From: Cryomorphaceae bacterium
Lineage (GTDB): Bacteria > Bacteroidota > Bacteroidia > Flavobacteriales > UBA7430
DNA length: 64,000 nt
Assembly (NCBI GenBank): GCA_019649675.1
Contig: BOWN01000003.1
Span: forward strand, 229,325-293,324
Direction: 5' to 3'
Shown here one piece after another: positions 18,282 to 29,433 of this stretch (within the stretch, counting starts at the first letter, position 1; each line of letters starts with the position of its first letter). Below the pieces are notes generated by a model. That model searched no databases. It was not told where the DNA came from and saw nothing but the letters and a program-made list of their open reading frames with translations. The position numbers and the translations under genes were made by a program.

Positions 18282-21200
18282 ATGAAACATTTTCTCTTAA
18301 AGCAATTTTATTTTGTTTTATTTTAGGAACAATTTCTTTAATTGCTCACTGACTAATTCTTTGACTCTTCAAGGTGTATTAGATCTCTATGCTTCTACTG
18401 CATACAGTGGAACTGATGGTAAAGCTATTCACTTAGTTGCTAATGAAGATATTGCAGATCTTAGCTTATATTCTCTCAGTGTAGCGAACAATGGTGGAGG
18501 ATCAGATGGTCCAGAATACACATTATCTGGATCAGCTAATGCCGGTGATGATATTTTAGTTTATAGAGTTGGAAGTGCTGATAATTCAGCAAACTTTTTT
18601 TCTGAATATTTCGGAGATTGTTTCTCTGAGTTTGAAATTACCATAGCTACAGGATCTAGTTTTCCTGACGGAAATGGAGATGATCCAGTTGAGTTATTTG
18701 AAGGTGAAACAGTAATTGATTTCTATGGAGATGTTAATGGTTCTGCTATGTCAGGAGATCCATATGAGGATTCATGGGTATATAGAAATGATGATGGATC
18801 ATGGAATGAGCCTGGTGAGGACGCAGATGAAAATGATGGTACATATTCTGTATATACTTCCGAGCACCCTATCCTTTGTGTGGTTCAGTTGAGCCACCTG
18901 CTGATGTGCTTGGATGTATGGATTTACAGCAAATAATTTCAATGCAGATGCTACAGTTGATGATGGTTCTTGTACTTATGATGTAGTAGTTGACGTGCTT
19001 GGATGTATGGATTCTACAGCAAATAATTTTAATGTAGATGCTACAGTTGATGATGGTTCATGTACTTATGATGTGGTAGAATTAACAAACGCATTATCAC
19101 TTCAAGGAGTTATGGATTTCACAGTTCCGTCTGGAGGTTCAGATGGTAAAGCTATTCACCTTGTTGCAACAGCTGATATTGCTGATTTAAGTGTGTTTGG
19201 AATTGGAGTTGCAAATAATGGTGGGGGAACTGACGGAATGGAATATACTTTAGATTCTGTTTCGGCATCTTCAGGAGATGATATTTTAATTGTAAGATCA
19301 GTTGATGCAATGTCAGCATATTTTGCTGATTGTTACAGTGAGTTTGAAATTGTGCTTGTTGGAAATAGTGATATTTCCCAAAATGGTGATGATGCCATTG
19401 AGTTATTTGAAGGAGAACATATGAAATTTGGAGCTATGTCGATGGAACAGGTCACCATGGAGTAATGGATTCATGGGTAATAGAAATGTGATGGATCATG
19501 GACTTACAGGTGCAGTAAAATTGTACAGATCGTTCAACTACATCAGCTGATTCTAATTGTCCTTATCCTTTGTGTGGTTCAGTTGAGCCACCTGCTGATG
19601 TGCTTGGATGTATGGATTTTACAGCAAATAATTTCAATGCAGATGCTACAGTTGATGATGGTTCTTGTACTTATGATGTAGTAGTTGACGTGCTTGGATG
19701 TATGGATTCTACAGCAAATAATTTTAATGTAGATGCTACAGTTGATGATGGTTCATGTACTTATGATGTGGTAGAATTAACAAACGCATTATCACTTCAA
19801 GGAGTTATGGATTTCACAGTTCCGTCTGGAGGTTCAGATGGTAAAGCTATTCACCTTGTTGCAACAGCTGATATTGCTGATTTAAGTATGTTTGGAATTG
19901 GAGTTGCTAATAATGGTGGGGGAACTGACGGAATGGAATATACTTTAGATTCTGTTTCGGCATCTTCAGGAGATGATATTTTAATTGTAAGATCAGTTGA
20001 TGCAATGTCAGCATATTTTGCTGATTGTTACAGTGAGTTTGAAATTGTGCTTGTTGGAAATAGTGATATTTCCCAAAATGGTGATGATGCCATTGAGTTA
20101 TTTGAAGGAGAAACAGTAATAGAAACATTTGGAGATATTGATACAGATGGAACAGGTCAATCATGGGAATATATGGATTCATGGGCATATAAAGTTGATG
20201 GTTCATGGACTTATGGTGGAGTAAATTGTACAGACGGTTCAACTACATCAGCTGATTCTAATTGTCCTTATCCTTTGTGTGGTATTGCTGTAGCAGGGTG
20301 TATGGATTCCTCAGCTTTTAATTATAATCCAAATGCAACTTCAGATGATGGTTCATGTGTGCCTGTAGTTGAAGGATGTACTTGGGAAGGTGCAGACAAT
20401 TATAATCCAGATGCCAATACAAACGATGGTAGTTGTTACACAACTTATTTTGGTTGTACAGATTCATTAGCCTTAAATTTTGATTCAGGAGCAAATACAG
20501 AAGATGGTTCTTGTCTTTACGATAATGCTTCTTTAACAAACGCATTATCACTTCAAGGAGTTATGGATTTCACAGTTCCGTCTGGAGGTTCAGATGGTAA
20601 AGCTATTCACCTTGTTGCAACAGCTGATATTGCTGATTTAAGTGTGTTTGGAATTGGAGTTGCAAATAATGGTGGGGGAACTGACGGAATGGAATATACT
20701 TTAGATTCTGTTTCGGCATCTTCAGGAGATGATATTTTAATTGTAAGATCAGTTGATGCAATGTCAGCATATTTTGCTGATTGTTACAGTGAGTTTGAAA
20801 TTGTGCTTGTTGGAAATAGTGATATTTCCCAAAATGGTGATGATGCTATTGAACTATTTGAGCAAGGAATTGTAATTGAGACTTTTGGAGAGCTTGATGT
20901 TGATGGAACAGGTCAACCATGGGAGTACATGGATTCATGGGCATATAAAGTTGATGGTTCATGGACTTATGGTGGAGTAAATTGTACAGATGGCACAACA
21001 AACTTTTCAGAAGCTTCATGTTTATATCCTATTTGTGGTGGAGTTTCAGTTTTAGGATGTATGGACGACGGTTCTCTTGAGTTTGATTACGATGGAGATG
21101 GTTTACCAGCATTTAATTATAATCCAAATGCAACTGAAGAAAATGGAACTTGTATAACTGTTATTTATGGATGTACTCTCCAGGGTGCTGATAACTATAA

Positions 21201-23187
21201 TCCTTCTGCAAATACTAACGATGGTTCGTGTACTTTTGAGCAAGTTGCACTTTCACTTCAAGGAATTATGGACTTTACTGTCCCTTCTGGAGGATCTGAT
21301 GGAAAAGCTATTCATCTTGTTGCAACTGCTGATATTGCTGATTTAAGTGTGTATGGAATTGGTGTTGCCAATAATGGAGGAGGAACCGACGGAATGGAAT
21401 ATACTTTAGATTCAGTTTCTGCTGTGGCTGGTGATGACATATTAATTGCTAGATCGGTTGAAGCTATGCAAGCTTATTTTGCTGATTGCTTTACGGAATT
21501 TGAAATTGTAATGGTCGCAAATTCAGATATTTCTCAAAATGGCGATGATGCAATTGAGTTATATTCAGATTCTCTAGTCATCGAAACATTTGGAGACATT
21601 GATACTGATGGAACCGGACAACCATGGGAATATATGGATTCTTGGGCATACAAAGTAGGTGGAGAATGGACTTATGGAGCTGTTAACTGTACAGATGGTA
21701 CAACTACATCAGCTGAGTCTGATTGCCCTTATCCAATGTGTAATTATGCACCTGTTGGTTGTGATGCACCCGCTGATTGGGATGTTATAGTAACAGGTTC
21801 TAATCACACTATTGTAATTCCTTCTTCAGCAATTGTTTCACTTGCCGATGGCAATGTACTTGATCATGCAAATGTTGGTGTGTTCTACACAAATAATGAT
21901 GGTAACTTAGCATGTGCTGGTAGCGCTGAAATTACACAAGGTGAAACAGTACAAATTTCTGCTATGGGTGATGATACGACTACTGATGAAGTAGATGGGC
22001 TTGTTGCTGGTGAAGCTTTAGTATGGTTGATAGCTGATTGTTATGGAAATGTATTTGCTGCCAATGCAACTTACAATGCAGGTCCAGAAGTATTTACTAT
22101 CAATGGAATCACGGAGGTTTCAGAAATTACAGAAGCACCTTCTGGTCCATCTGAGCAGGAATTAAGTTTTGCTACTGGTTGGTCTATGTTCTCTACATAC
22201 ATGATTCCAGCCGATTTAGATTTAGCAAATTTACTTTCTCCAATTGTTGACCAAGTCATTATTGCGAAAGATTATTTAGGAGCTGCTTACCTTCCTGAAT
22301 GGAACTTTAATGGTATTGGTAATTTAACATTGGGTCAAGGATACCAAATTAAAACAACTGAAACTACAGGTATTACTGTTACTGGTGATTATGCAATGCC
22401 TCAAGATAATCCAATTAATTTAACAGTTGGATGGAATATGATTGGCTACTTGCGTACAGATGCAGCACCAGCAGATGCAGTTTTGGCAGACATTAATGCA
22501 ACGGGTAATCTAATCATCGCAAAAGATTACTTAGGAGCTGCTTACCTTCCTGAATGGAACTTTAATGGTATTGGTGATTTAAATCCAGGCCAAGCTTACC
22601 AAGTTAAAGTAAATAACGCAGATGTACTTCAGTACTTATCTAATGATGATTCTTATAGAATGTCTTCTACTGAAGTTACAGAAAACAATGTATCTCACTA
22701 TTCTAAAGTAGCCCCTACAGATAACAACATGACTGTTGTTATTGAAGATGCTGCTTGGGATGTTCTTCCAACAGAAGGAGCTGAGATTGCAGCGTTTGAT
22801 AAGGATGGTAATATGGTTGGGTCTGCAATCTACTCTAGTCCTGTAACAGTTGTTACAGTATGGGGTGATGATGCAACAACAACATCTAAAGATGGTATGG
22901 TTGTTTCAGAATCAGTATCATTCAAAGTATGGAACACAAATGAAGTTAGTGACTTTACAGTTTCTAAATGGATTGAAGGTTCTTCTTCTTACCAAGTAGA
23001 TGGTATTAGCGTAGCTTCTACTATTGAAACTAATAATACGATTACAGAGCTAAATGCTACAGAGAGAGTATTGGTAAAAGTAATCAACGTATTAGGACAA
23101 GAAGTAAACTTGGATGATGAGCCATTCAAAGGAACAGTTCTATTCAACGTATACGATGATGGTTCTGTAGAGAGATTTATAGACTAA
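18282..23187 (+). CDS. Giant T9SS surface protein with five LTD-like domains (several frame changes)
   Basis: The gene starts at ATG 18282 (MKHFLLKQFYFVLF, signal region broken by indels near 18325 and 18347). In order it holds a divergent LTD-like domain (18355-18860), DDGSC repeats (18905-19075), LTD-like 2 (19080-19560, damaged at 19420-19530), repeats, LTD-like 3 (19777-20280), three repeats, LTD-like 4 (20535-21035), two repeats and LTD-like 5 (21245-21745). Then come a GDD-type beta domain (VIPSSAIVSL...GDDTTTDEVDGLVAGE, 21770-22110), two GWxMxxY...FNGIG units (22160-22640), a second GDD-type domain (22700-23030; VWGDDATTTSKDGMV) and the sorting tail VKVINVLGQEVN...LFNVYDDGSVER. Intact it would have about 1,630 residues. 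Surface attachment or secretion is inferred; no enzyme domain is seen. Confidence 0.82.
18868..20124 (+). repeat. Near-identical ~690-bp tandem duplication inside the giant LTD gene
   Basis: The stretch from about 18868 to 19430 recurs at about 19562-20124 (offset 694 at gatgtgcttggatgtatgga), covering two DDGSC repeats and an LTD-like domain almost base for base. The first copy degenerates at its 3' end (19418-19530), with indels relative to the second. A third almost identical LTD-like block lies at about 20535-20850. Confidence 0.85.
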
Positions 23188-23205
23188 TATGTAAATAGTT
23201 CAAAT

Positions 23206-23232
23206 AAAAAGGCTCTTTTTAGGGCCTTTTTT
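23206..23232 (+). terminator. Intrinsic terminator after the giant LTD gene
   Basis: AAAAAGGCTC, T-rich loop, GGGCCTTTTTT: a GC-paired stem extended by A:T pairs and followed by a T run, starting 19 bases after the stop at 23187. Confidence 0.85.
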
Positions 23233-23259
23233 ATTTAAATGAAATAAATAATAGAAGGT

Positions 23260-26200
23260 ATGAGAATTGTTTTAGGTTTTGTATTTCTTTTATCAAGTCA
23301 TTTACTTGCTCAAAATTATTACGATAATGTCAATGTAAGTTCTAGCCAGTTACTGAGAACTACATTACATAATTTGATTGATAATCATAATGTAGTTTCT
23401 TATGAGTCTTGTAAACAACATTTACAGAACACTGATTCAGACCCAAACAATCCTGGAAATATTATTTTGATATACAAACAAAATAGCGTTAATGAATCAT
23501 GGGATGGTGGAGAAACATGGAATAGAGAACATGTTTGGGCTGCATCACTTGGTCTTTACGATTCAGATGCATATTCTGATCTTCATAATCTTAAACCATC
23601 TGACCCATCGGTCAATTCCTCAAAAGGAAATAAAAATTTTGATAATGGTGGTACACAACACGATGAAGCATTAGAGTGTTTCTATACTCAAAATACATGG
23701 GAGCCAGCTGATAATGTCAAAGGAGATATTGCTAGGATTTTATTTTATATGGATATAAGATATGAAGGTGGAGTGGATGAACCCAATTTAGCGGTTACTG
23801 AAATGCTTAACACAACATCCGGAGTTTCAAATATTGGTAAATTAAGTACGCTGTTAGATTGGCATATTCAAGATCCGGTAGATGATTTTGAAATCACACG
23901 CAACGAGATCATATATGATATTCAGGGGAATAGAAACCCGTTTATTGATAATCCAGAATATGTCGCAATTTTATGGGGTAATGATGGCTCTCTGTCAAAT
24001 GCTCTTAGATTAAGAGGGGTTATGGATTTTGATCTTTCAGGGTCTAATGGAAAATCTCTTCACCTTTATGCTCAGCAAGATATTCCTGATCTTAGTATTT
24101 TTGGAATTGGTGTTGCAAATAATGGAGGAGGAACAGATGGACAAGAGGAAATACTCCCTGCAATGTCTGTCTCAGAAGGAGATCATATTCTTTTAGCTCG
24201 TTCTCCAGAATCTATTGAATCTTATTTAGGTGATTGTTACCAGAATTTTGATCATGTAATTCAAGCTAGTGATGCAATATCTCAAAATGGAGATGATGCC
24301 ATTGAAGTTTATGAACAAGGTGTTTTAATTGAGACTTTGGAGATGTTAATATTGATGGAACAGGACAATCATGGGAGTATTCTGATTCATGGGCTTATAA
24401 TTTTGATGGTATTTGGTCTTATGGGCTAAATTGTGAAGGCGTTAATTCTTCAATAACTGGAACTGGTTCTTTTCTTTTAATTTATCACAATTTTCAATGG
24501 ATGAGTCTATGGATGTTTACTACCATGTCCCTGATGAAATTGACTCTAAGACTCCTATTCTAATGGTTCTTCATGGTGGTGGTCGAAATGCCGATGATTA
24601 CAGAGATGCTTTTATAGATAAATCCAATAGTTTAGGTTTTATTGTAGTTGCGCCAGAATTTTCTCAAGCTTCTTTCCCAGGTGGAGATTCTTACAACTTA
24701 GGAAATATATTTGTTGATGGAGATAACCCAAACTCAGAGACTTTAAACCCAGAAAATGAATGGTCTTTTTCTATTTTTGATCCCTTATTTACATATGTAA
24801 AAGATTTAACTAACAATACTTCTCAAACATATGATGTTTTTGGAAATTCTGCCGGTGGCCAAGTAGCTCACCGTCTTTTGTTGTTTAAACCTAATAGTCC
24901 AATTAATAAAATTATAACCTGTGCGTCAGGTTGGTATACTTTTCCTAATTCTAACATACTTTTTCCTTATGGGCTTGAATCTTCTCCAGCAGAAAATTTA
25001 CAATTAGGACAAATTTTCAATAAAGATTTTAAAATTATGATTGGCTCTTTGGATAATGATCCGAATGCACCGGGTTTAAGACATACAGAAGAGGCAGAAC
25101 TTCAGGGTGCTAACAGATTAGAGCGTGCAATGTCTTTCTTTCAATACAGTCAAGACTTGTCTCAAAGTTTAGTTCTTCCTTATTCTTGGACTTTTGAAAT
25201 CGTTGATGGTGTTGGTCATGATTATGCTTCGATGGCTCCTTTGGCCTCAGATTGGTTGTATTCCGGCCTTTATTCAAGTTGTTTCTATCCTTTTTGTTCT
25301 GAAATATCGGGTTGTACTGATTTGAATGCATTTAATTATGATGCTTCTGCAGATGTGGATGATGGATCTTGTATTGATATTATTTATGGCTGTATGGATA
25401 TCACTGCTTTTTAATTATAATTCGCAAGCAAATACAGATGATGGCTCTTGTGAGTCAGTTGTTTATGGGTGTACAGATTCCGATGCATTTAATTATAACC
25501 CTTTAGCTAATATTGATAACAGTTCTTGTATTGAAATTGTTTTTGGATGTCTTAATCAATTAGCTACCAATTTCAACTTAGAAGCAAATACAGATGATGG
25601 TTCATGTATATTGCCGCTTACTTCTAATTTATCTCTTCAAGGTATTTTAGATCTTGATTTACCTTCAGGTGGTTTTGATGGTAAAGCAATTCATTTAATT
25701 GCTAATTCTGATATATCAGATATAAGTATGTTTGGAATTGGAGTTGCAAATAATGGTGGTGGATCAGATGGTCAGGAAGAATCTTTTCCCGCTATTTCTG
25801 TATCAGCTGGGGATCAAATTTTATTTGCTCGAACTCCGTCAGCGATGGAAAATTATTTTGGTGAGTGTTTTAGCAATTTTGATCATATTATACAGGCTGG
25901 TTCTGGAATTTCACAGAACGGCAACGACGCAATAGAGTTGTATGAAAATAATCAAGTTATTGAAACTTTCGGAGATATAAATATTGATGGAACAGGTGAA
26001 GTTTGGGAGTACACTGATTCTTGGTCTTATAAGCTTGGAAATGAATGGATTTATGGAGGTTTAAATTGCACAGATGACTCTGAGACATCTTCTACTTCGA
26101 ATTGTCCTTATCCGCTATGTTCTATTATAATTGTTAATCAACAGGAAATTTATTTTAATCAAGGTTGGAATATTTTTCTACGTATATAGATCCTGAAAAC

Positions 26201-26623
26201 TCTAATATTGAAGTATTATTTGATCCAATTATAGATGATTTAGTAATTGTAAAAGATTATTTAGGCAATGCATACTTGCCACAATGGAGTTTTAATGGTA
26301 TTGGAAATGCGCAAATAGGTTATGGCTATTATGTAAAAACTACTGTATCTACCAGTCTCATTTTTTATGGAGCATATTTGACTCCCGAAGAAAATCCAAT
26401 TACGATTTCATCCGGATGGAATATTATTGGTTATCTTAGAACCACTCCTTCTCCTTTAGAGGAAATATTCGAATCTTTAGTTGCTTTGGATTTAATTGTG
26501 ATTATTAAAGATTATTTGGGAGCTGCTTATTTACCTGAATTCGATTTTAATGGTATTGGAGACCTAAACCCAGGACAAGGTTATCAAATTAAAGCTAATG
26601 GTGACTTCATATTACAATATTAG
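23260..26623 (+). CDS. Secreted endonuclease I / LTD / esterase fusion protein (four frame changes)
   Basis: Signal peptide MRIVLGFVFLLSSHLLAQ is followed by an endonuclease I (EndA family) domain, about 23317-23985, with the His-metal motif WNREHVWAASLG, SDLHNLKPSDPSVNSSKGN and GDIARILFYMDIRYEG. Then come an LTD-like domain (23990-24440), an alpha/beta-hydrolase domain (24450-25280; VLHGGGRNADDYRDAF, nucleophile in FGNSAGGQVAH, acid region SLDNDPNAPGLRHT, GVGHDYAS), four DDGSC repeats (25310-25605), a second LTD-like domain (25620-26130) and two GWNxIxY units ending GDFILQY. Frames change near 24337, 24478, 25412 and 26172, each in a T-run. The hydrolase N-terminus aligns across the 24478 break with the 9.7-10.6 kb lipoprotein, so the fusion is real. 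No T9SS tail is seen. Confidence 0.8.
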
Positions 26624-26654
26624 AATATGTTAAGCTATAATAGTTCTAAGTGAT

Positions 26655-26888
26655 TTAGTTTTTTCCAGTTTTATATTTGCTTTTAATGAAAGAAGATGAG
26701 GTTTTGTGCTCGAAGGGCAAATAAGTTTTTGAGCCACCATCCGTCACATTTATTATTGTTGGTAATACTCCTAATATTTCTGGAGTTGACCAATTTTGTG
26801 TTCATTTGCCGAACTTGGATTAAGACTAATTAATAAAAAACTTGTTCCATGTTGTCCTAATAAAAACTGTTTATGACAATCATTTTTG
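26655..26888 (-). pseudogene. Remnant of an unrecognised reverse-strand gene
   Basis: The 400 bases between the fusion gene and the TonB receptor hold a coding-like reverse-strand stretch: DCHKQFLLGQHGTSFLLISL, NPSSANEHKIG, then after a frame change near 26795 STPEILGVLPTIINVTDGGS, KTYLPFEHKTSSSFIKSKYK and a stop at 26655. Composition looks like protein, but there is no credible start and about 78 residues remain. I do not recognise the family. It could be a decayed gene or one cut by rearrangement of the surface-protein cluster. Bases 26889-27023 show nothing clear. Confidence 0.4.
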
Positions 26889-27023
26889 AATGTAAATTAT
26901 GTTATTAAAGTAAACTATCAAATTGTTTTAAGATAAGTTATTGAATATATGAGTAAAATCAGTTTTAGTCAATTTACATCCAATTTTATACTAATGATAG
27001 ATATTTATCATTAATATTGATTT

Positions 27024-29429
27024 GTGAATTCTTTCTTTAAAATATTTGTACTATTTCTATTCACCAACAGTTGTTTTGCGCAACAATTACACAAAATTAG
27101 TGGTTATGTTCTGGATTTTGAGTCTGGAACTACATTGATAGGCGCAAACATAGTTGATAGTAATTCTGGAAGAGGCGCAACAACTAATATTGATGGATAC
27201 TATAGTCTATATGTAGATGAAGGAACTACATTTGTTGTTTGTTCATTTATAGGTTACTCTATGGATACTCTATTTATTTCAGCAAAAAATGATGTTGAAT
27301 ATAATTTTGAACTAAAAATTAATTCGCTAGACATAGGTGAGATTACTGTAAATGATGAAAGGTTAAACATAGAATCTCTGAGGACAAGTACAATTAGTGT
27401 TTCCAAAGAAGAAATTAGAGAAATTCCTCAACTATTAGGTGAAATGGATATAATTAAAGCAATTCAACTATTACCTGGTATTCAGTCTGGTAATGAGGGT
27501 GCAAGTGGTTTTTATGTTAGAGGTGGTGGGCCAGATCAAAACTTAATTTTATTTGATGGAGCCCCAATCTATAATTCATCTCATCTCTTAGGTTTTTTTT
27601 CAACCTTCAATGAATCTGCCGTTAATTCAATTCAAATTATAAAGGGTGGCTTCCCAGCCGAATTCGGAGGTAGACTCTCATCTATTCTTAATATTACTGG
27701 TAGAGAAGGGAATATGAAAAAATGGAAATTTAATGGTGGAATTGGAGTTATATCAGGCTCTTTATGTGTAGAGGGGCCATTAAAAAAAGATACTACATCA
27801 GTAATCCTTTCTTTACGAAGAACTTGGATTGACCAAGTAAGTAAACCAATAATAAAATTAGCTAGGAATTCGTTTGATTTTGGAGATTCAGATGCAGATG
27901 GAAATTATTATTTCTATGATTTAAATTTTAAACTATTTCATAAAGTATCTGCTAGTGATCAAATTTCATTCAGTTTTTATTCTGGTTCAGATAATTTTTC
28001 TGGATTAGTAACAGAGGAAACAAATGGGGTAGGTTCGGATTATAATTGGTACTATTATGGAAGTTCTAATTATGGACTGATATGGGGAAATATAATAAGC
28101 TCATTTAGATGGAGACATCTTTTTAGTGATAGATTATTTTTAAATACTTCAATAATTTATAGTAAATATTCATTTGAAAATAAAATACTATCTACTTCTC
28201 AAACAACTGAAGAGTATTTAGATCTTACAAGCTCAAATTGGTCAAGTTTATACGATTATTCCTATGAAAGTGGAATAGAAGATATAGGTGTTAAATTCAA
28301 TTTTATTTATGATTTTAGAATTGATCATCAATTTAATTTTGGAGGGTCTTATACTAAACATCATTTTTCACCAAGCTTTATAGATTTGACTTCAGATTGG
28401 GGAGAGAATACAGATACCATCATGACTTTTTCTAATCAAAAGACCCCAGGTGAATTTTTTATTTATTTTGAAGATCAGTATTCAATATCAGATCGATTAT
28501 CTTCTAATCTTGGACTTCACTATTCTATATATCATGAAAACTCTAAGTTATATCATTCCCTTCAGCCAAGATTTAGCTTAAGGTATTTATTAAATGAAAA
28601 TTCTTCAATAAAGTTGTCCTATGCAACAATGCAACAAAACATTCATCTGCTTACAAATTCTAGTTATGGTCTGCCAAATGATATATGGGTTCCTGCAACT
28701 CGAGATGTGCCTCCACAAAGATCTCAACAATTAGTTTGCGGATATAATGTTTCATTTAATGAAAATAAATATGAAACAAGCATAGAGTTGTATTATAAGA
28801 GAATGCAAGATTTAATTACTTATTCAGAAGGATCAAATATTTTAGGAACTAATTTTACCTCTTGGGAAGATCGTGTTGATCTATCAGGTTTAGGCGAAGC
28901 CCAGGGAATTGAGCTTTTTTTCAAGAAGAATAAAGGATTACTCACAGGCTGGATAGGTTATACTTTATCAAAAAGTATAAGACAATTTAAAGGAATAAAT
29001 TTGGGTAGAGAATACCCTTATAAATTTGATAGACCTCATGATTTATCAATAGTTTCTTCATACAAGATTAATAAAGCAATCGATATTAGTTTGACTTGGG
29101 TTTATGGTTCTGGAAATTCAATTACTCTTCCTAGACAACAATATTTAATTGTCAGTCAATATGGAATTCAAGAATATTATGAATATGGCGAAAAAAATAG
29201 TTACAGAATGCAACCTTATCATCGACTTGATTTTGGCCTTAATTATAAAAAGTTGAAAGATTGGGGAGAAAAAACTTGGACATTTTCTATTTATAACGTG
29301 TACAACAGAAGAAATCCCTTTTTTATATATTTTCAGGATTCTGCAAATAATAATATTGATTTTATTAAGGCAAAACAGGTTAGTTTATTTCCCATTATTC
29401 CAACTTTGAGATATGCATTTAAATTTTAA
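27024..29429 (+). CDS. TonB-dependent receptor
   Basis: This intact 801-residue outer-membrane receptor begins at GTG 27024 with signal peptide MNSFFKIFVLFLFTNSCFAQ. Residues about 24-110 form a carboxypeptidase-regulatory-like beta sandwich (ISGYVLDFESGTTLIGANIV, RGATTNIDGYYSL). The plug follows (about 125-230) with LLGEMDIIKAIQLLPGIQSG, ASGFYVRGGGPDQNLILFDG, AVNSIQIIKGGFPAEFGGRL. The rest is a 22-strand barrel (about 240-801) ending IPTLRYAFKF. The next gene is DUF4249, a common Bacteroidetes partner of such receptors. It is energised by TonB-ExbB-ExbD; an ExbB/ExbD operon is at 4.2-6.4 kb. Substrate unknown. No sigma/anti-sigma genes are nearby. Confidence 0.92.
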   Translation: MNSFFKIFVLFLFTNSCFAQQLHKISGYVLDFESGTTLIGANIVDSNSGRGATTNIDGYYSLYVDEGTTFVVCSFIGYSMDTLFISAKNDVEYNFELKINSLDIGEITVNDERLNIESLRTSTISVSKEEIREIPQLLGEMDIIKAIQLLPGIQSGNEGASGFYVRGGGPDQNLILFDGAPIYNSSHLLGFFSTFNESAVNSIQIIKGGFPAEFGGRLSSILNITGREGNMKKWKFNGGIGVISGSLCVEGPLKKDTTSVILSLRRTWIDQVSKPIIKLARNSFDFGDSDADGNYYFYDLNFKLFHKVSASDQISFSFYSGSDNFSGLVTEETNGVGSDYNWYYYGSSNYGLIWGNIISSFRWRHLFSDRLFLNTSIIYSKYSFENKILSTSQTTEEYLDLTSSNWSSLYDYSYESGIEDIGVKFNFIYDFRIDHQFNFGGSYTKHHFSPSFIDLTSDWGENTDTIMTFSNQKTPGEFFIYFEDQYSISDRLSSNLGLHYSIYHENSKLYHSLQPRFSLRYLLNENSSIKLSYATMQQNIHLLTNSSYGLPNDIWVPATRDVPPQRSQQLVCGYNVSFNENKYETSIELYYKRMQDLITYSEGSNILGTNFTSWEDRVDLSGLGEAQGIELFFKKNKGLLTGWIGYTLSKSIRQFKGINLGREYPYKFDRPHDLSIVSSYKINKAIDISLTWVYGSGNSITLPRQQYLIVSQYGIQEYYEYGEKNSYRMQPYHRLDFGLNYKKLKDWGEKTWTFSIYNVYNRRNPFFIYFQDSANNNIDFIKAKQVSLFPIIPTLRYAFKF

Positions 29430-29433
29430 AAAA

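Noticed and set aside
19907..20242. Reverse-strand open frame of 111 codons opposite an LTD-like domain
   Set aside because: Antisense to a well-supported domain, no start signal, biased composition; repeats itself wherever the LTD-like domain recurs.
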